Assembly (NCBI GenBank): GCA_049324875.1
Contig: JBMONC010000059.1
Span: forward strand, 14,706 to 78,705
Source: JAWLHU01 sp049324875
GTDB lineage: Bacteria > Bacillota > Sulfobacillia > Symbiobacteriales > Symbiobacteriaceae
DNA length: 64,000 bases
Reading direction: 5' to 3'
The translations under genes and the position numbers were made by a program. The notes under the pieces were generated by a model. The model saw nothing but the letters and a program-made list of their open reading frames with translations, was not told where the DNA came from and ran no database searches. Shown one piece after another: positions 50,350 to 59,780 of this stretch. Within the stretch, counting starts at the first letter, position 1, and each line of letters opens with the position of its first letter.

Positions 50350-50920
50350 TCAGGGCGGAGACCCGGTTGAGCCACCGCCGCAGGGAGAGGCCGGAGGCGG
50401 CCAGTCCCAGCAGGTAGCCGGCGGTCGCCAGGCCGATGAACCAGAGCCAGGAGACGGCGATGCAGGTCAAGGCGAAGGCGAGCCGGGGGCCCCCGCTGTA
50501 CTGCAGCGAGCTGGTGCCGATCACGGCGACCGTGTCCAGAATGGCATGGGGATTGAGCAGGGAGACCGAGGCGCCAAAGGCGACCTGCCTTCTGGCGGAC
50601 CAGCGCTCCCCCACCGCCTGCTCAGCCTCGGGCTGGGAGCGCCAGGTGGCCCAGCCCATGTAGGCCAGGAAGAGCACCCCCGCCCAGCTGAGCGCCCCCT
50701 TGAGCCAGGGGATGGTCAGGATCACCAGGGAGAGGCCGGAGACCGCGGCGGTGATCAGCAGCGTGTCGCTGACCGCCGCGGTCAGCACAGCGGGGAGCGC
50801 CCCCGCCCAGCGGCGGTGGAGCGCTCCCTGTGTCAGCACAAAGGTGTTCTGGGCGCCCAGGGGCAGAATCAGCCCGAAGGCGAGCAACAGCCCGTGCAGG
50901 ACGGCTGCCTCCATCCTCAC
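50291..50920 (-). CDS. LysE-family amino acid exporter
   Basis: A 209-residue exporter with about six helices. The N-terminal GLILPLGAQNTFVLTQGAL is the LysE/ArgO signature. It overlaps the stop/start of homoserine dehydrogenase by four bases (ATGA), so it probably exports a product or overflow of that pathway, such as homoserine, threonine or lysine. Specificity is inferred from context only. Confidence 0.85.
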   Translation of the reverse strand: MRMEAAVLHGLLLAFGLILPLGAQNTFVLTQGALHRRWAGALPAVLTAAVSDTLLITAAVSGLSLVILTIPWLKGALSWAGVLFLAYMGWATWRSQPEAEQAVGERWSARRQVAFGASVSLLNPHAILDTVAVIGTSSLQYSGGPRLAFALTCIAVSWLWFIGLATAGYLLGLAASGLSLRRWLNRVSALIMWAVAAQLLRSLLAGPAS

Positions 50921-52227
50921 GCCTCCACCCGAATCACGCTCTCCACCGCATAGACCACGTCCGGCATCTCCTTGAGGCGGCGGACCACCGCCTGCAGGTT
51001 GGCATCCCGCACGGTGTGGGTCACCATCACCACGATCGCCTCATCGCCGCTGTCCTCGTGGTCGGGCCCTCCGCTGCCCTGGATCACCTGGGCGATGGAG
51101 ACATCCTCCTCGCCGAAGACCTTGGCGATCCGGGCCAGCCCGCCGACCCGGTCGGGGCAGCGCAGCCGCAGGTAGTACCGGCTGCGGGTCTCGGAGATCG
51201 GCAGCACCTTCTTCTCGAAGAGGCAGGTGCAGGCGTCGCCCGCCCGGCGGCCCGGGGTCCGCTTGGAGAGGGCGGCGGCGATCAGGTCAGAGACGACGGC
51301 GGAGGCGGTGGGCCCGGCGCCGGCGCCCCGGCCGTAGAACATGTTCTCGCCCACCGGGTCGCCCTCGGTGAAGATGGCGTTCAGTGAGCCGGAGACGGCC
51401 GCCAGCGGGTGGTCGGCACGGATGAAGACCGGGTGGACCCGGGCCTCGATCTGGCCGTCCACCTCCTTGCCGATGCCGAGCAGCTTGACCACCCAGCCAA
51501 AGGTCTTGCCGTACTCGATATCCTCCGGTGTGATTCGGGTGATCCCCTCGGTATAGACCATGCCAGGCTTCACCCGCGACATGAAGGCGATCGAGCAGAG
51601 GATCGCCATCTTCCGGGCGGCGTCGAAGCCCTGGACGTCGTTGGTCGGGTCGGGCTCCGCGTAGCCCAGCGCCTGGGCCTCCCTGAGCGCCTCCTCGTAG
51701 GGCGTCCCGTGCTGGGTCATCTGGGTGAGGATGTAGTTGGTCGTGCCGTTGACGATGCCCATGACCTTCTTCATCCTGTTAGCGGCCAGGGACTCCTTCA
51801 TCGGCCGGATGACGGGGATGCCGCCGCCGACCGAGGCCTCGAAGTAGAGTTCGGCATCGCCGATGTCACCGGCATCGTACAGGTCCTTGCCGTACTCGGA
51901 GACCACGTCCTTGTTGGCGGTCACCACCGTCTTGCCCCGCTTCAGCGCCTCGACCATGTAGGTGCGGGCAGGCTCCACACCGCCCATCAGCTCCACCACG
52001 ATCTTGATGCTGGGATCCTCCAGGATCTCGTTGAAGTCGGTGGTGAGCGGCAGGTCCTCCATGCCAGGGCGGGGCTTGGAGGCGTCACGCACGAGAACCT
52101 TGGCCAGTTCCAGGTTGAGCCCGGTCTTCATGTGAATGATCGTCCAGTTCTCCCGCAGCAGCCGGATGACGCCGCAGCCGACGGTGCCGAGCCCCAGAAT
52201 CGCAATGCGCATCGTCTGTTTGTCCAT
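50917..52227 (-). CDS. hom: Homoserine dehydrogenase
   Basis: A 436-residue enzyme converting aspartate semialdehyde to homoserine. N-terminal NAD(P) motif AILGLGTVGCGVIRLL, the catalytic-domain VELMGGVEPARTYM, ASVGGGIPVIRPMKESLAAN and GIVNGTTNYILTQM. A C-terminal ACT domain (about 350-430, YYLRLRCPDRVGGLARIAKVF) suggests threonine feedback. Translation is coupled to the exporter gene. Confidence 0.95.
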   Translation of the reverse strand: MDKQTMRIAILGLGTVGCGVIRLLRENWTIIHMKTGLNLELAKVLVRDASKPRPGMEDLPLTTDFNEILEDPSIKIVVELMGGVEPARTYMVEALKRGKTVVTANKDVVSEYGKDLYDAGDIGDAELYFEASVGGGIPVIRPMKESLAANRMKKVMGIVNGTTNYILTQMTQHGTPYEEALREAQALGYAEPDPTNDVQGFDAARKMAILCSIAFMSRVKPGMVYTEGITRITPEDIEYGKTFGWVVKLLGIGKEVDGQIEARVHPVFIRADHPLAAVSGSLNAIFTEGDPVGENMFYGRGAGAGPTASAVVSDLIAAALSKRTPGRRAGDACTCLFEKKVLPISETRSRYYLRLRCPDRVGGLARIAKVFGEEDVSIAQVIQGSGGPDHEDSGDEAIVVMVTHTVRDANLQAVVRRLKEMPDVVYAVESVIRVEA

Positions 52228-52370
52228 CGTGACATCCTCCTTCCGATCCCGTTTGACGGCAGACCGATCCAGCCTGCCCTTTTACCCCTAAAGGAATAGC
52301 ATGAGAGATTCGTGGTTCAGGAAGGTGTTCCTTCTCGGGTGACCCGAAATTTTGCAGGAGGGTATGAGCT

Positions 52371-53018
52371 ATGAACTACAAGGCGCTCTATGACCACGCC
52401 CTCGATCACCTTCGGGCCACCGACCCGGATCCCGAGGGACGGCTCGCCGGATGGCGGGGGGAGGTCCCCGGCTCCCGGACCGACCAGGACCTGCTGGCGG
52501 AGTACGGCTGGGTGGTGGTCTCCTGCGGCATGACCGCCCACGTGACCGGCAAGCTCTGGCCGGGGCTGACCGAGGCCTTCCGCCGCTGGGAGCCGGCGGC
52601 GGTGGCCGCCCACCCGATCGACGTGCGAACCGCCGCCCTGAACCTGCTGAAGAACCCGCGCAAGATTGAGGCCATCCTCCACTACGCCGACGACCTGGCC
52701 CGCCATCCCAACCAGATGGCCCGACTGGCTGCCATGGAGATCAAGGAGGTCCTGGCCTACCTGCAGACGCTCCCCTGGGTGGGGGCGACCAGCCGGTACC
52801 ACCTGGCCCGCAACCTGGGCTGGGATGTGGTGGTCCGGACCGGCCCCGTCCCCCGCCTGGCCGCCTACCTCCTGACCACCCCGGAGGAGTTGGTCGCTCG
52901 CACCGCCCGGGAGGTGGGCGAGCGGATCCGCACCGTCGACCTGGTGCTCTGGAACTGGGGACACAAGGTGGGGGATGCTCACATGAAGGAGATGGCCTCG
53001 CTCTTCCGGCTGATGTAG
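52371..53018 (+). CDS. HhH-GPD-like DNA-glycosylase relative, probably without the catalytic Asp
   Basis: A 215-residue protein. The central segment (about 70-165) resembles helix-hairpin-helix base-excision glycosylases: ILHYADDLARHPNQMARLAAM, then LQTLPWVGATSRYHLARNLG, the hairpin motif. After it, where active members have an Asp in a K-P-D-x-H stretch, this protein reads VVRTGPVPRLAAYL, so the catalytic Asp seems missing. ATG follows AGGAGGG by eight bases. It may bind DNA without cutting, or belong to a different subfamily. Confidence 0.55.
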   Translation: MNYKALYDHALDHLRATDPDPEGRLAGWRGEVPGSRTDQDLLAEYGWVVVSCGMTAHVTGKLWPGLTEAFRRWEPAAVAAHPIDVRTAALNLLKNPRKIEAILHYADDLARHPNQMARLAAMEIKEVLAYLQTLPWVGATSRYHLARNLGWDVVVRTGPVPRLAAYLLTTPEELVARTAREVGERIRTVDLVLWNWGHKVGDAHMKEMASLFRLM

Positions 53019-53020
53019 CC

Positions 53021-54943
53021 CTAGCGCTTCGCCAGGAAGGCGGTGACCGCCTCCAGGTCGCTCACCCGCTCCGCATCCTCCGGCAGCGCCTCCGCCACAT
53101 CATCCGCCCAGTCGGTCTCCAGGTGGGAGCGGTCCAGCAGGGCGATCACCCCGCGGTCGTTGGCGGTCCGGATCAGCCGGCCCATCCCCTGCTTCAGCTT
53201 GATCAGCATCTCCGGCAGGTCGACCGCCCGGAAGGGATCGGCCCCGGACCGATCCGCCTGCTCCCGCCGCTCCCGGATCAGCGGGTCGTGCTCCGGGAAG
53301 GGCAGGTGGGGGATGATCACGCAGGAGAGCGCCTCCCCCGGCACGTCCACCCCCTCCCAGAAGTGGGTGCCGACCAGCACCGAGGAGATCTCCTCCCGGA
53401 AGCGCTCCAGCTGGGCGCCCCGGTCGCCGTCGCCTTCGAAGATCACCGTCCACGGGAGGTCCTGGCTCGCCAGGGCCTCCTTCCACTGCCGCACCTCCGC
53501 CATGGAGCGAAGGAGGACCAGGGAGCGTCCGCCGGCAGCACGCATGACGCGGACCGCCTCCTCAATCGGATCGACCACCCCCGCGGGCTCATAGACCAGT
53601 GCCTGCTGGCCCAGATCGAAGGGAACGCCCACCTTGGCCTTCTCGTACTTGATCAGCCCCAGCACCCGGGCCTGGTACTCCGGCTCCAGGGTGGCCGAGG
53701 AGAAGATCACCGGCGTGCCGGGCTTCAGGTGGTCCCGACCGAAGAGCGACCTGGGCTGCCTGGGGACGACCCAGAGGTCGTCGCCCTCCACCCAGACCAC
53801 CGAGTCATGCCGCTGGAAGAGCCGGATCGCCGCCCGGATCTCGTCCATCCGGGCCTGATAGGCCCTCAGGTCGGCCTCCATGGCGAGCCCCTCGGTCATC
53901 GCCTCCTCGGTCACCAGCTCGTTCTGCAGCTCTTCCAGCGCCCGGTCCAGCTTCTGGACCGCCGCCAGCAGCGGTTCGGTCCGGTTCACGTCCCGCTTGC
54001 CCTCGCCGGGGCGGGTGTGGGTGGCCAGGCCGCGGAAGAGATTCCCCGCCGCCCGCACCGCCAGGTCGACCCGGCGGGCCACCCGCTCCCGGGCGGTTAG
54101 GTGCTCCAGCCGCTCCAGCGTCCGGGTCAGCCGCTTTCGGCTGAGCGACCAGCCCTGCACCCGCTGCCAGGTCTCGGGCAGGTAGTGGCCCTCGTCGAAG
54201 ATCACCGCCGAGTAGGGGGGCAGGATCGGCAGCTGCCCCGCCTCCAGCCGGTCGGCCCGGGTGAGCAGGTCCTGGCTGAAGAGCCGGTGATCGCAGACCA
54301 CCAGGTCCGCCGCCTCCCGGTGGTGCCGACGGGCGGCAATCATGAAGCAGTGGCCCCGCTTGGGGCAGGTGTCGCAGCCCAGCGACGGGTCCCAGGCCAC
54401 CCGCTCCCAGAGCTCGTCCGGCACGCCGGGCACCTCGGCCCGGGCGCCGGTCCCGGTGCGGGTCGCCCAGTGGTGCAGGTCGGCCCAGCCCTCAGGCTCC
54501 TCCTCGAAGAGGAAGTGAGTCCGCTCCAGCTTCACCTCGCAGAGATACTCCGCCGGGTCGCCCGCCACCCGCACGTCGATCTCGAGGCCGAGCAGCCGGG
54601 AGAGGGTGTTGATATCCCCCTCGGGGCTGGTCAGCTGCGCCTTCAGCACGTTGGAGGCGCTGGCCACCACCACCGGCTGTCCCTTCAGGCGGGCGTGACA
54701 GACGGCGGGCAGCAGGTAGGCGAAGGTCTTGCCCGTTCCAGGTCCGGCTTCCGCCATCAGCGTCCCGCCATCGGTCAGGGCGCGGGCCATCCGGAAGGCG
54801 GTGTAGATCTGTTCCTCCCGCACCTCGTAGCCATGCTCGGGCAGCAGATCGTAGAAGACCTGGCTCAGCCAGTCGTTCAGCCGCTGCTTGTACTCCGCCT
54901 CACTCTTCGCCTTGAACGGCAGGCGCGTCCACCGAATCTGCAA
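53021..54943 (-). CDS. DinG/XPD-type ATP-dependent DNA helicase
   Basis: About 640 residues from a TTG start with AGGAGGGG upstream. Helicase motif I is AEAGPGTGKTFAY, motif II FDEGHYLPE (DEGH rather than DEAH), and VGTHFWEGVDVPG and QGMGRLIRT are motifs V and VI. Four cysteines, one in YLCEV and three in GCDTCPKRGHC, suit the [4Fe-4S] cluster of XPD/DinG helicases. No exonuclease domain is fused. It probably unwinds D-loops, R-loops or G-rich structures in repair. In-frame upstream sequence is rejected for lack of a start site. Confidence 0.88.
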   Translation of the reverse strand: MQIRWTRLPFKAKSEAEYKQRLNDWLSQVFYDLLPEHGYEVREEQIYTAFRMARALTDGGTLMAEAGPGTGKTFAYLLPAVCHARLKGQPVVVASASNVLKAQLTSPEGDINTLSRLLGLEIDVRVAGDPAEYLCEVKLERTHFLFEEEPEGWADLHHWATRTGTGARAEVPGVPDELWERVAWDPSLGCDTCPKRGHCFMIAARRHHREAADLVVCDHRLFSQDLLTRADRLEAGQLPILPPYSAVIFDEGHYLPETWQRVQGWSLSRKRLTRTLERLEHLTARERVARRVDLAVRAAGNLFRGLATHTRPGEGKRDVNRTEPLLAAVQKLDRALEELQNELVTEEAMTEGLAMEADLRAYQARMDEIRAAIRLFQRHDSVVWVEGDDLWVVPRQPRSLFGRDHLKPGTPVIFSSATLEPEYQARVLGLIKYEKAKVGVPFDLGQQALVYEPAGVVDPIEEAVRVMRAAGGRSLVLLRSMAEVRQWKEALASQDLPWTVIFEGDGDRGAQLERFREEISSVLVGTHFWEGVDVPGEALSCVIIPHLPFPEHDPLIRERREQADRSGADPFRAVDLPEMLIKLKQGMGRLIRTANDRGVIALLDRSHLETDWADDVAEALPEDAERVSDLEAVTAFLAKR

Positions 54944-55090
54944 GGGGACCCCTCCTGGTTGGCTCTCATAACTTCCAGAATACAACCAGAGGGCCGATCG
55001 TGCAAATAGAAACGCCAGGCTGAGAAGCAGGTACGGCCAAACCTCCGCCCCCATAGGATGGATTGACCCTGGGCCTCTCCCAGTAGGGGA

Positions 55091-55118
55091 AAGCCCCGCC
55101 TACAGCCAGGCGGGGCTT
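55091..55118 (-). terminator. Intrinsic terminator after the first PruA-like gene
   Basis: Perfect 10-base stem AAGCCCCGCC/GGCGGGGCTT, eight-base loop, minus-strand tail TTTCCCC. Confidence 0.8.
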
Positions 55119-55151
55119 GGTATTGATCGGCAATCCGTCCGGTGGATGCGG

Positions 55152-56714
55152 TTACAGCTTCTCGCTGACCGCCTGCGCCTGGGTGAAGAGGAGCAGGTAG
55201 TCGCGGCCGCCCGCCTTGGAGTCGGTGCCGCTCATGTTGAAGCCGCCGAAGGGGTGGACATCCACCAGGGCCCCGGTCGACTTCCGGTTGAAGTAGAGGT
55301 TGCCCACGAAGAAGTGCTTCCGGGCATATTCCAGGTGGGCGACGTTCCGGGAGAAGACCGAGCCGGTCAGCCCGTACTCGGTGTCGTTGGCAATCCGGAT
55401 CGCATCCTCGAAGTCCTTCGCCTTGTGGATCGCCAGGACCGGCCCGAAGATCTCCTCCTGGCCGATGCGGGCGTGCGGGTCCACATCCGCAAAGATCGTC
55501 GGCTCGATGAAGTAGCCGCCGGTCTCCGCCGCCACCGGGGAGGGGCCGCCGCCCAGGAGGAGCTTGCCCTCGCCCTTGCCGATCTCGATGTAGTTCAGGA
55601 TCGACTCGAAGGCGTTCTTGTCGGCCACCGGCCCCTGGTGGACCGTCGGGTTGCGGGGGTCGCCCTGCAGCAGCCCCCTGGTCTTGGCCACGATCAGCTC
55701 CACCGTGGAGTCGTAGACATCCTGGTGGATGATCGCCTTGGAGCAGGCGGAGCACTTCTGCCCCTGGAAGCCGAAGGCGGAGGCGACGATGGCCGCGGCG
55801 GCCTCCTCCACGTTGGTCTCCTTGTCGACCACGATGCAGTCCTTGCCGCCCATCTCAGCCACGACCCGCTTGATCCACTTCTGGCCGGGGGCCAGCTTGG
55901 CGGCCACCTCGTTGATCCGCAGGCCGACCTCCTTGGAGCCGGTGAAGGCGATGAACCGGGTCTTGGGATGGCCCACCAGGTAGTCGCCCACCGAACCGCC
56001 GGGGCCGGGCAGGAAGTTCAGGACACCGGGCGGCAGACCCGCCTCCTCCATGATCTCGACGAACATGGCGGCGATCACCGGGGTGATGGAGGCCGGCTTC
56101 AGGATCACGGCGTTGCCCGCCACGATCGCCGCCGAGGTCATCCCCACCATGATGGCGTTGGGGAAGTTCCAGGGCGGAATCACCAGGCCCACGCCCAGCG
56201 GGATGTAGTAGAGCTCGTTGTCCTCCCCCTTGATCCGGGTCAGCGGCTGGGGTTCCGAGAGCCGGTACATCTCCCGGGCATAGAACTCCAGGAAGTCGAT
56301 CGCCTCGGCGGTGTCCGCATCGGCCTCGGCCCAGCTCTTGCCGATCTCGACCACCATGGTGGCGGAGAACTCGTGCTTCCGCTGCCGCATGATCCGGGCG
56401 GCCCGCAGCAGCACCCGGGCCCGGGCCTTCGGGTCCACGTGGCGCCACTCCTCGAAAGCGGCCAGCGCCGCCGCCATCGCCTTGTCGGCCAGCGCCCTGT
56501 CGGCCTTGCCGACGAAGCCCACGACCTCCTTCGGGTTGGCTGGGTTGGTCGAGACGATCCGGTCGTTGGTCATGATCCGCTCGCCGCCGATCACCAGCGG
56601 GTACTCCCGCTCGAACCGGCTCTCCACCAGCTCCAGCGCCTGGCGGAACGCCCGCATGTTCTCCTCGCGCCCAAAATCGGTCAGGGGTTCGTTCTTGAAG
56701 GGAATCACAGCCAT
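55152..56714 (-). CDS. pruA: 1-pyrroline-5-carboxylate (glutamate semialdehyde) dehydrogenase, copy 1
   Basis: A 520-residue aldehyde dehydrogenase of the RocA/PruA type, oxidising glutamate semialdehyde to glutamate in proline and arginine breakdown. Catalytic Cys in GFQGQKCSACSKAIIH, Glu in VVAEMGGKDCIVVD, and NFPNAIMVGM near the cofactor site. ATG 56714 follows GGGGAGG. It lies in tandem behind a closely related copy, separated by a terminator, so it has its own regulation. Confidence 0.92.
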   Translation of the reverse strand: MAVIPFKNEPLTDFGREENMRAFRQALELVESRFEREYPLVIGGERIMTNDRIVSTNPANPKEVVGFVGKADRALADKAMAAALAAFEEWRHVDPKARARVLLRAARIMRQRKHEFSATMVVEIGKSWAEADADTAEAIDFLEFYAREMYRLSEPQPLTRIKGEDNELYYIPLGVGLVIPPWNFPNAIMVGMTSAAIVAGNAVILKPASITPVIAAMFVEIMEEAGLPPGVLNFLPGPGGSVGDYLVGHPKTRFIAFTGSKEVGLRINEVAAKLAPGQKWIKRVVAEMGGKDCIVVDKETNVEEAAAAIVASAFGFQGQKCSACSKAIIHQDVYDSTVELIVAKTRGLLQGDPRNPTVHQGPVADKNAFESILNYIEIGKGEGKLLLGGGPSPVAAETGGYFIEPTIFADVDPHARIGQEEIFGPVLAIHKAKDFEDAIRIANDTEYGLTGSVFSRNVAHLEYARKHFFVGNLYFNRKSTGALVDVHPFGGFNMSGTDSKAGGRDYLLLFTQAQAVSEKL

Positions 56715-56834
56715 GGTAACAACCTCCCCAAACGGAGTATCCAACATTGCATAATTCTCCTTATGCGATGGCCCTTCCTGCTATCCGACCCAGCGGGAAG
56801 CGGATCACAAATATCTATGCGCCGGGGCGCGCAG

Positions 56835-56865
56835 GGAGCCGGGCGGCCTGTGGCCACCCGGCTCC
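56835..56865 (-). terminator. Intrinsic terminator after the second PruA-like gene
   Basis: GGAGCCGGG (56835-56843) pairs with CCCGGCTCC (56857-56865), inner GGCC/GGCC pairs. T residues after it are few. Confidence 0.65.
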
Positions 56866-56879
56866 GGTTGCAGAGCGGT

Positions 56880-58442
56880 TCAGAGCGCCTCCGAGATCAC
56901 CTTGGCCTGCAGGAAGAGCGTCAGGTAATCCTGCCCTCCCGCCTTGGAATCGGTGCCTGACAGCTTGAAGCCGCCAAAGGGGTGGACCCCCACCAGGGCG
57001 CCGGTGCACTTCCGGTTGAAGTAGAGGTTGCCGACCTGATACTCCCGCCGGGCGTACTCCAGGTGCTCCCGGTTCCGGGAGTAGACCGCTCCGGTCAGCC
57101 CGTACTCGGTATCATTCGCCATGGCAATGGCCGTCCGGTAGTTGGGCGCCCGGTGGAAGGCGAGCACCGGCCCGAAGATCTCCTCCTGGGCGATCCGGGC
57201 CCCGGGGTCCACATCCGCGAAGATGGTGGGCTCGATGAAGTAGCCCCCGGTCTCCGCCGCCACCGGTGCGGGGCCGCCGCCGGTCATCAACCGGCCCTCC
57301 CCCTTCCCGATCTCGATGTAGGAGAGCACCCGCTCATAGTAGCGCGGGCCGGCCAGGGGACCCAGGGAGGTGTGGTACTCCCTCGGATCACCGACCCGCA
57401 GGGTTCGGGTGCGGTCGACCACCATCTCCAGCACCCGGTCGTAGACCGCCTGATGGATGATCGCCCGGGAGCAGGCCGAGCACTTCTGCCCCCCAAAGCC
57501 AAAGGCCGCGGAGACGATGCCGCCGGCGGCGGCCTCCAGGTCCGCATCCGCATCGACCACGATGGCGTCCTTGCCGCCCATCTCGGCCACCACCCGCTTC
57601 AGCCACCGCTGGCCCGGATGGACCCTCGCCGCCGCCTCGTAGATCTTCACCCCCACGTCCCGGGAGCCGGTGAAGCTGACGAATCGGGTCTGCGGGTCGC
57701 CCACCATCCACTCGCCCACATCGGCGGCGGGTGAGGGCAGGTAGTTGACCACCCCGGGCGGCAGGCCGGCCCCCTCCAGCAGCTCCACCAGCCGGTAGGC
57801 CACCACCGGGGCCGGCACCGCCGGCTTCAGCAGCACCGTATTGCCGGTCACGATGGCGGCCGCTGTCATCCCGCAGGCAATGGCCAGCGGAAAGTTGAAC
57901 GGCGGGATGATCGCCCCGACCCCCATCGGGAGGTAGGCCAGCTCGTTATCCTCCCCCTGGATCCGGACGAGCCGGTCTTCCCGGGTCAGGCGGATCATCT
58001 CCCGGGCGTAGAACTCCAGGAAGTCGATCGCCTCCGCCGTGTCCGCATCCGCCTCGGGCCAGGTCTTGCCCACCTCCAGCACCAGGCAGGCCGAGAACTC
58101 GTGCTTCCGGCGCCGCAGGTCGGCCGCCGCCTTCAGGAGAATCCGGGCACGGGCCGCCGGGTCGGTGCGGCTCCAGGTCTCAAACGCCCCCCGGGCCGCC
58201 TGCATCGCCTGCTCGAAGTGGTTCCGCTCCGCCCTCACCACCCGCCCGATCACCTCCGCCGGGTGGGCCGGGTTGGTGGAGTCGAAGGTGGATCCATCCC
58301 GGATCCGATCCCCGCTGATGATCAGCGGGTAGGTCCGCCCCAGCTCAGCGGCTACCGACTCCAGGGCCGCCTCAAAGGCCCGCCGGTTCCGCTCCTGGCT
58401 GAAGTCGGTGAACGGCTCGGGCCGAAACTCGCTCACTGCCAT
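56880..58442 (-). CDS. pruA: 1-pyrroline-5-carboxylate dehydrogenase, copy 2
   Basis: A second 520-residue aldehyde dehydrogenase with the same architecture: Cys in GFGGQKCSACSRAIIH, VVAEMGGKDAIVVD and NFPLAIACGM, and the end HPFGGFKLSGTDSKAGG. It is of equal length and highly similar to copy 1. Their coexistence suggests either dosage or different aldehydes. No proline dehydrogenase is in the window. Confidence 0.92.
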   Translation of the reverse strand: MAVSEFRPEPFTDFSQERNRRAFEAALESVAAELGRTYPLIISGDRIRDGSTFDSTNPAHPAEVIGRVVRAERNHFEQAMQAARGAFETWSRTDPAARARILLKAAADLRRRKHEFSACLVLEVGKTWPEADADTAEAIDFLEFYAREMIRLTREDRLVRIQGEDNELAYLPMGVGAIIPPFNFPLAIACGMTAAAIVTGNTVLLKPAVPAPVVAYRLVELLEGAGLPPGVVNYLPSPAADVGEWMVGDPQTRFVSFTGSRDVGVKIYEAAARVHPGQRWLKRVVAEMGGKDAIVVDADADLEAAAGGIVSAAFGFGGQKCSACSRAIIHQAVYDRVLEMVVDRTRTLRVGDPREYHTSLGPLAGPRYYERVLSYIEIGKGEGRLMTGGGPAPVAAETGGYFIEPTIFADVDPGARIAQEEIFGPVLAFHRAPNYRTAIAMANDTEYGLTGAVYSRNREHLEYARREYQVGNLYFNRKCTGALVGVHPFGGFKLSGTDSKAGGQDYLTLFLQAKVISEAL

Positions 58443-58485
58443 CTCGGCTCCCTCCTCTTGCTCACTAGTCTGCCCGCAAGCAAGG

Positions 58486-58515
58486 AAAAAGGGCTGCTGA
58501 CCCGATCAGCAGCCC
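58486..58515 (-). terminator. Intrinsic terminator after the MFS gene
   Basis: Perfect 10-base stem GGGCTGCTGA/TCAGCAGCCC with a five-base loop, then TTTTT on the minus strand. Confidence 0.9.
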
Positions 58516-58530
58516 CGGTTCGGCTTTACG

Positions 58531-59754
58531 CTATGGCAGTTGTGTGACCCGCTTTTCCCGTATCAGCCCCATGTAGGTGATCCAGAGCAGCGATATGCCG
58601 GCGCCGAGCGTCAGGGCTACCTGAGGCCCGAAGCGGTCCACCGAGATCCCCATCGGCCCCTGGCCCAGCGGCATCATCGCCATCGCCGTCATGGTGAAGG
58701 TGGACATGACCCGCCCCCGCATCTCATCGGTGACATTGCTCTGCAGCAGCGTGTTGAGGGTCGTCTGCCAGGTCATGTTGGAGCCGCCGACCAGCACCAG
58801 GAGAAAGAGTGTCAGGTAGGTGTTCGAGGACCAGGCATACCCGATCAGCGCCAGCGTGAAGGTGTAGCCGGCGCCCATCAGCAGTTTGCCCTTCCACTGG
58901 ATCTGGCCGGCCGAGGCGATGATCACCATGAAGAGGACGGTCCCCAGGGCCGGCGCCGCCTGCATCAGCCCAGCCAGGCCCACATCGCCCTGCAGCACGT
59001 CCCTTGCGAAGACGGCGATGAACTGCTGGTAGGGGCGGGCGAAGAAGGAGGTGACGGCCGCCATGGAGATCAGCGCCAGGATCACCGGGCTGCGGGCCAC
59101 AAAGCGAAGCCCCTCGATCAGATCGGCCAGCATGCTCTGGCTACGGCTGCGGCTGGCCACCGGCGGGAACTCCATCAGCGTCAGGGCGATGAAGACGGCG
59201 CCGAAGGTCGCCGCATTGATGTAAAAGCAGCCCGCCAGGCCCACGAGCGGGACAAGCACGCCGGTCAGGGACGGGCCAAAGAGCGCGGCCCCGTTGAAGG
59301 CAATGGCGTTGAGGGAGATGGCACTGTGCAGGTCCTCCTTGCTGACCAGCCGGGGGACCAGCGACTGGCGGGTCGGCTGATCAAAGGCCTGCGCTGCGGC
59401 GGATAGGGTGGAGAGGGTGATCACATGCCAGACCTCCACCCAGCCCAGGGTGGTGAGCGTCCCGAGGATCAGGGCGTTGACCATCTGCACCGTCTGGGTG
59501 ATGTACAGGATCCGCTGCTTGGGAAACCGGTCGGCGACCGTGCCGCCGATCAACGAGAGAAAGATAAGCGGGAACGCCCGGATAAACCCGATCGCTCCCA
59601 GCCAGCCGGCGCTGTTGGAGATCTCGTAGACAAGCCAGGCCTGAGCCACCGACTGAATCCAGGCCCCGGCGTTGGAGACGAGGAAGCCGAACCAGAAGAG
59701 GCGGTAGTTGCGATGGCGCATGACGTGGATCACGCCACCCGATGCAATGCCCAC
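58531..59754 (-). CDS. MFS transporter (MFS_3/enterobactin-exporter type)
   Basis: A 407-residue, roughly 12-helix transporter. The N-terminal NYRLFWFGFLVSNAGAWIQSVAQAWLVYE and GGTVADRFPKQRIL are typical of the DHA3/EntS-like MFS group. GTG 59754 is chosen because AGGGG lies eight bases upstream; the frame is open a little further to a TTG without a site. The gene follows the EamA transporter by 26 bases and probably shares its transcript. Substrate unknown. Confidence 0.87.
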   Translation of the reverse strand: MGIASGGVIHVMRHRNYRLFWFGFLVSNAGAWIQSVAQAWLVYEISNSAGWLGAIGFIRAFPLIFLSLIGGTVADRFPKQRILYITQTVQMVNALILGTLTTLGWVEVWHVITLSTLSAAAQAFDQPTRQSLVPRLVSKEDLHSAISLNAIAFNGAALFGPSLTGVLVPLVGLAGCFYINAATFGAVFIALTLMEFPPVASRSRSQSMLADLIEGLRFVARSPVILALISMAAVTSFFARPYQQFIAVFARDVLQGDVGLAGLMQAAPALGTVLFMVIIASAGQIQWKGKLLMGAGYTFTLALIGYAWSSNTYLTLFLLVLVGGSNMTWQTTLNTLLQSNVTDEMRGRVMSTFTMTAMAMMPLGQGPMGISVDRFGPQVALTLGAGISLLWITYMGLIREKRVTQLP

Positions 59755-59780
59755 GTTTAAGACCCCTGTCGTCAATTCGT

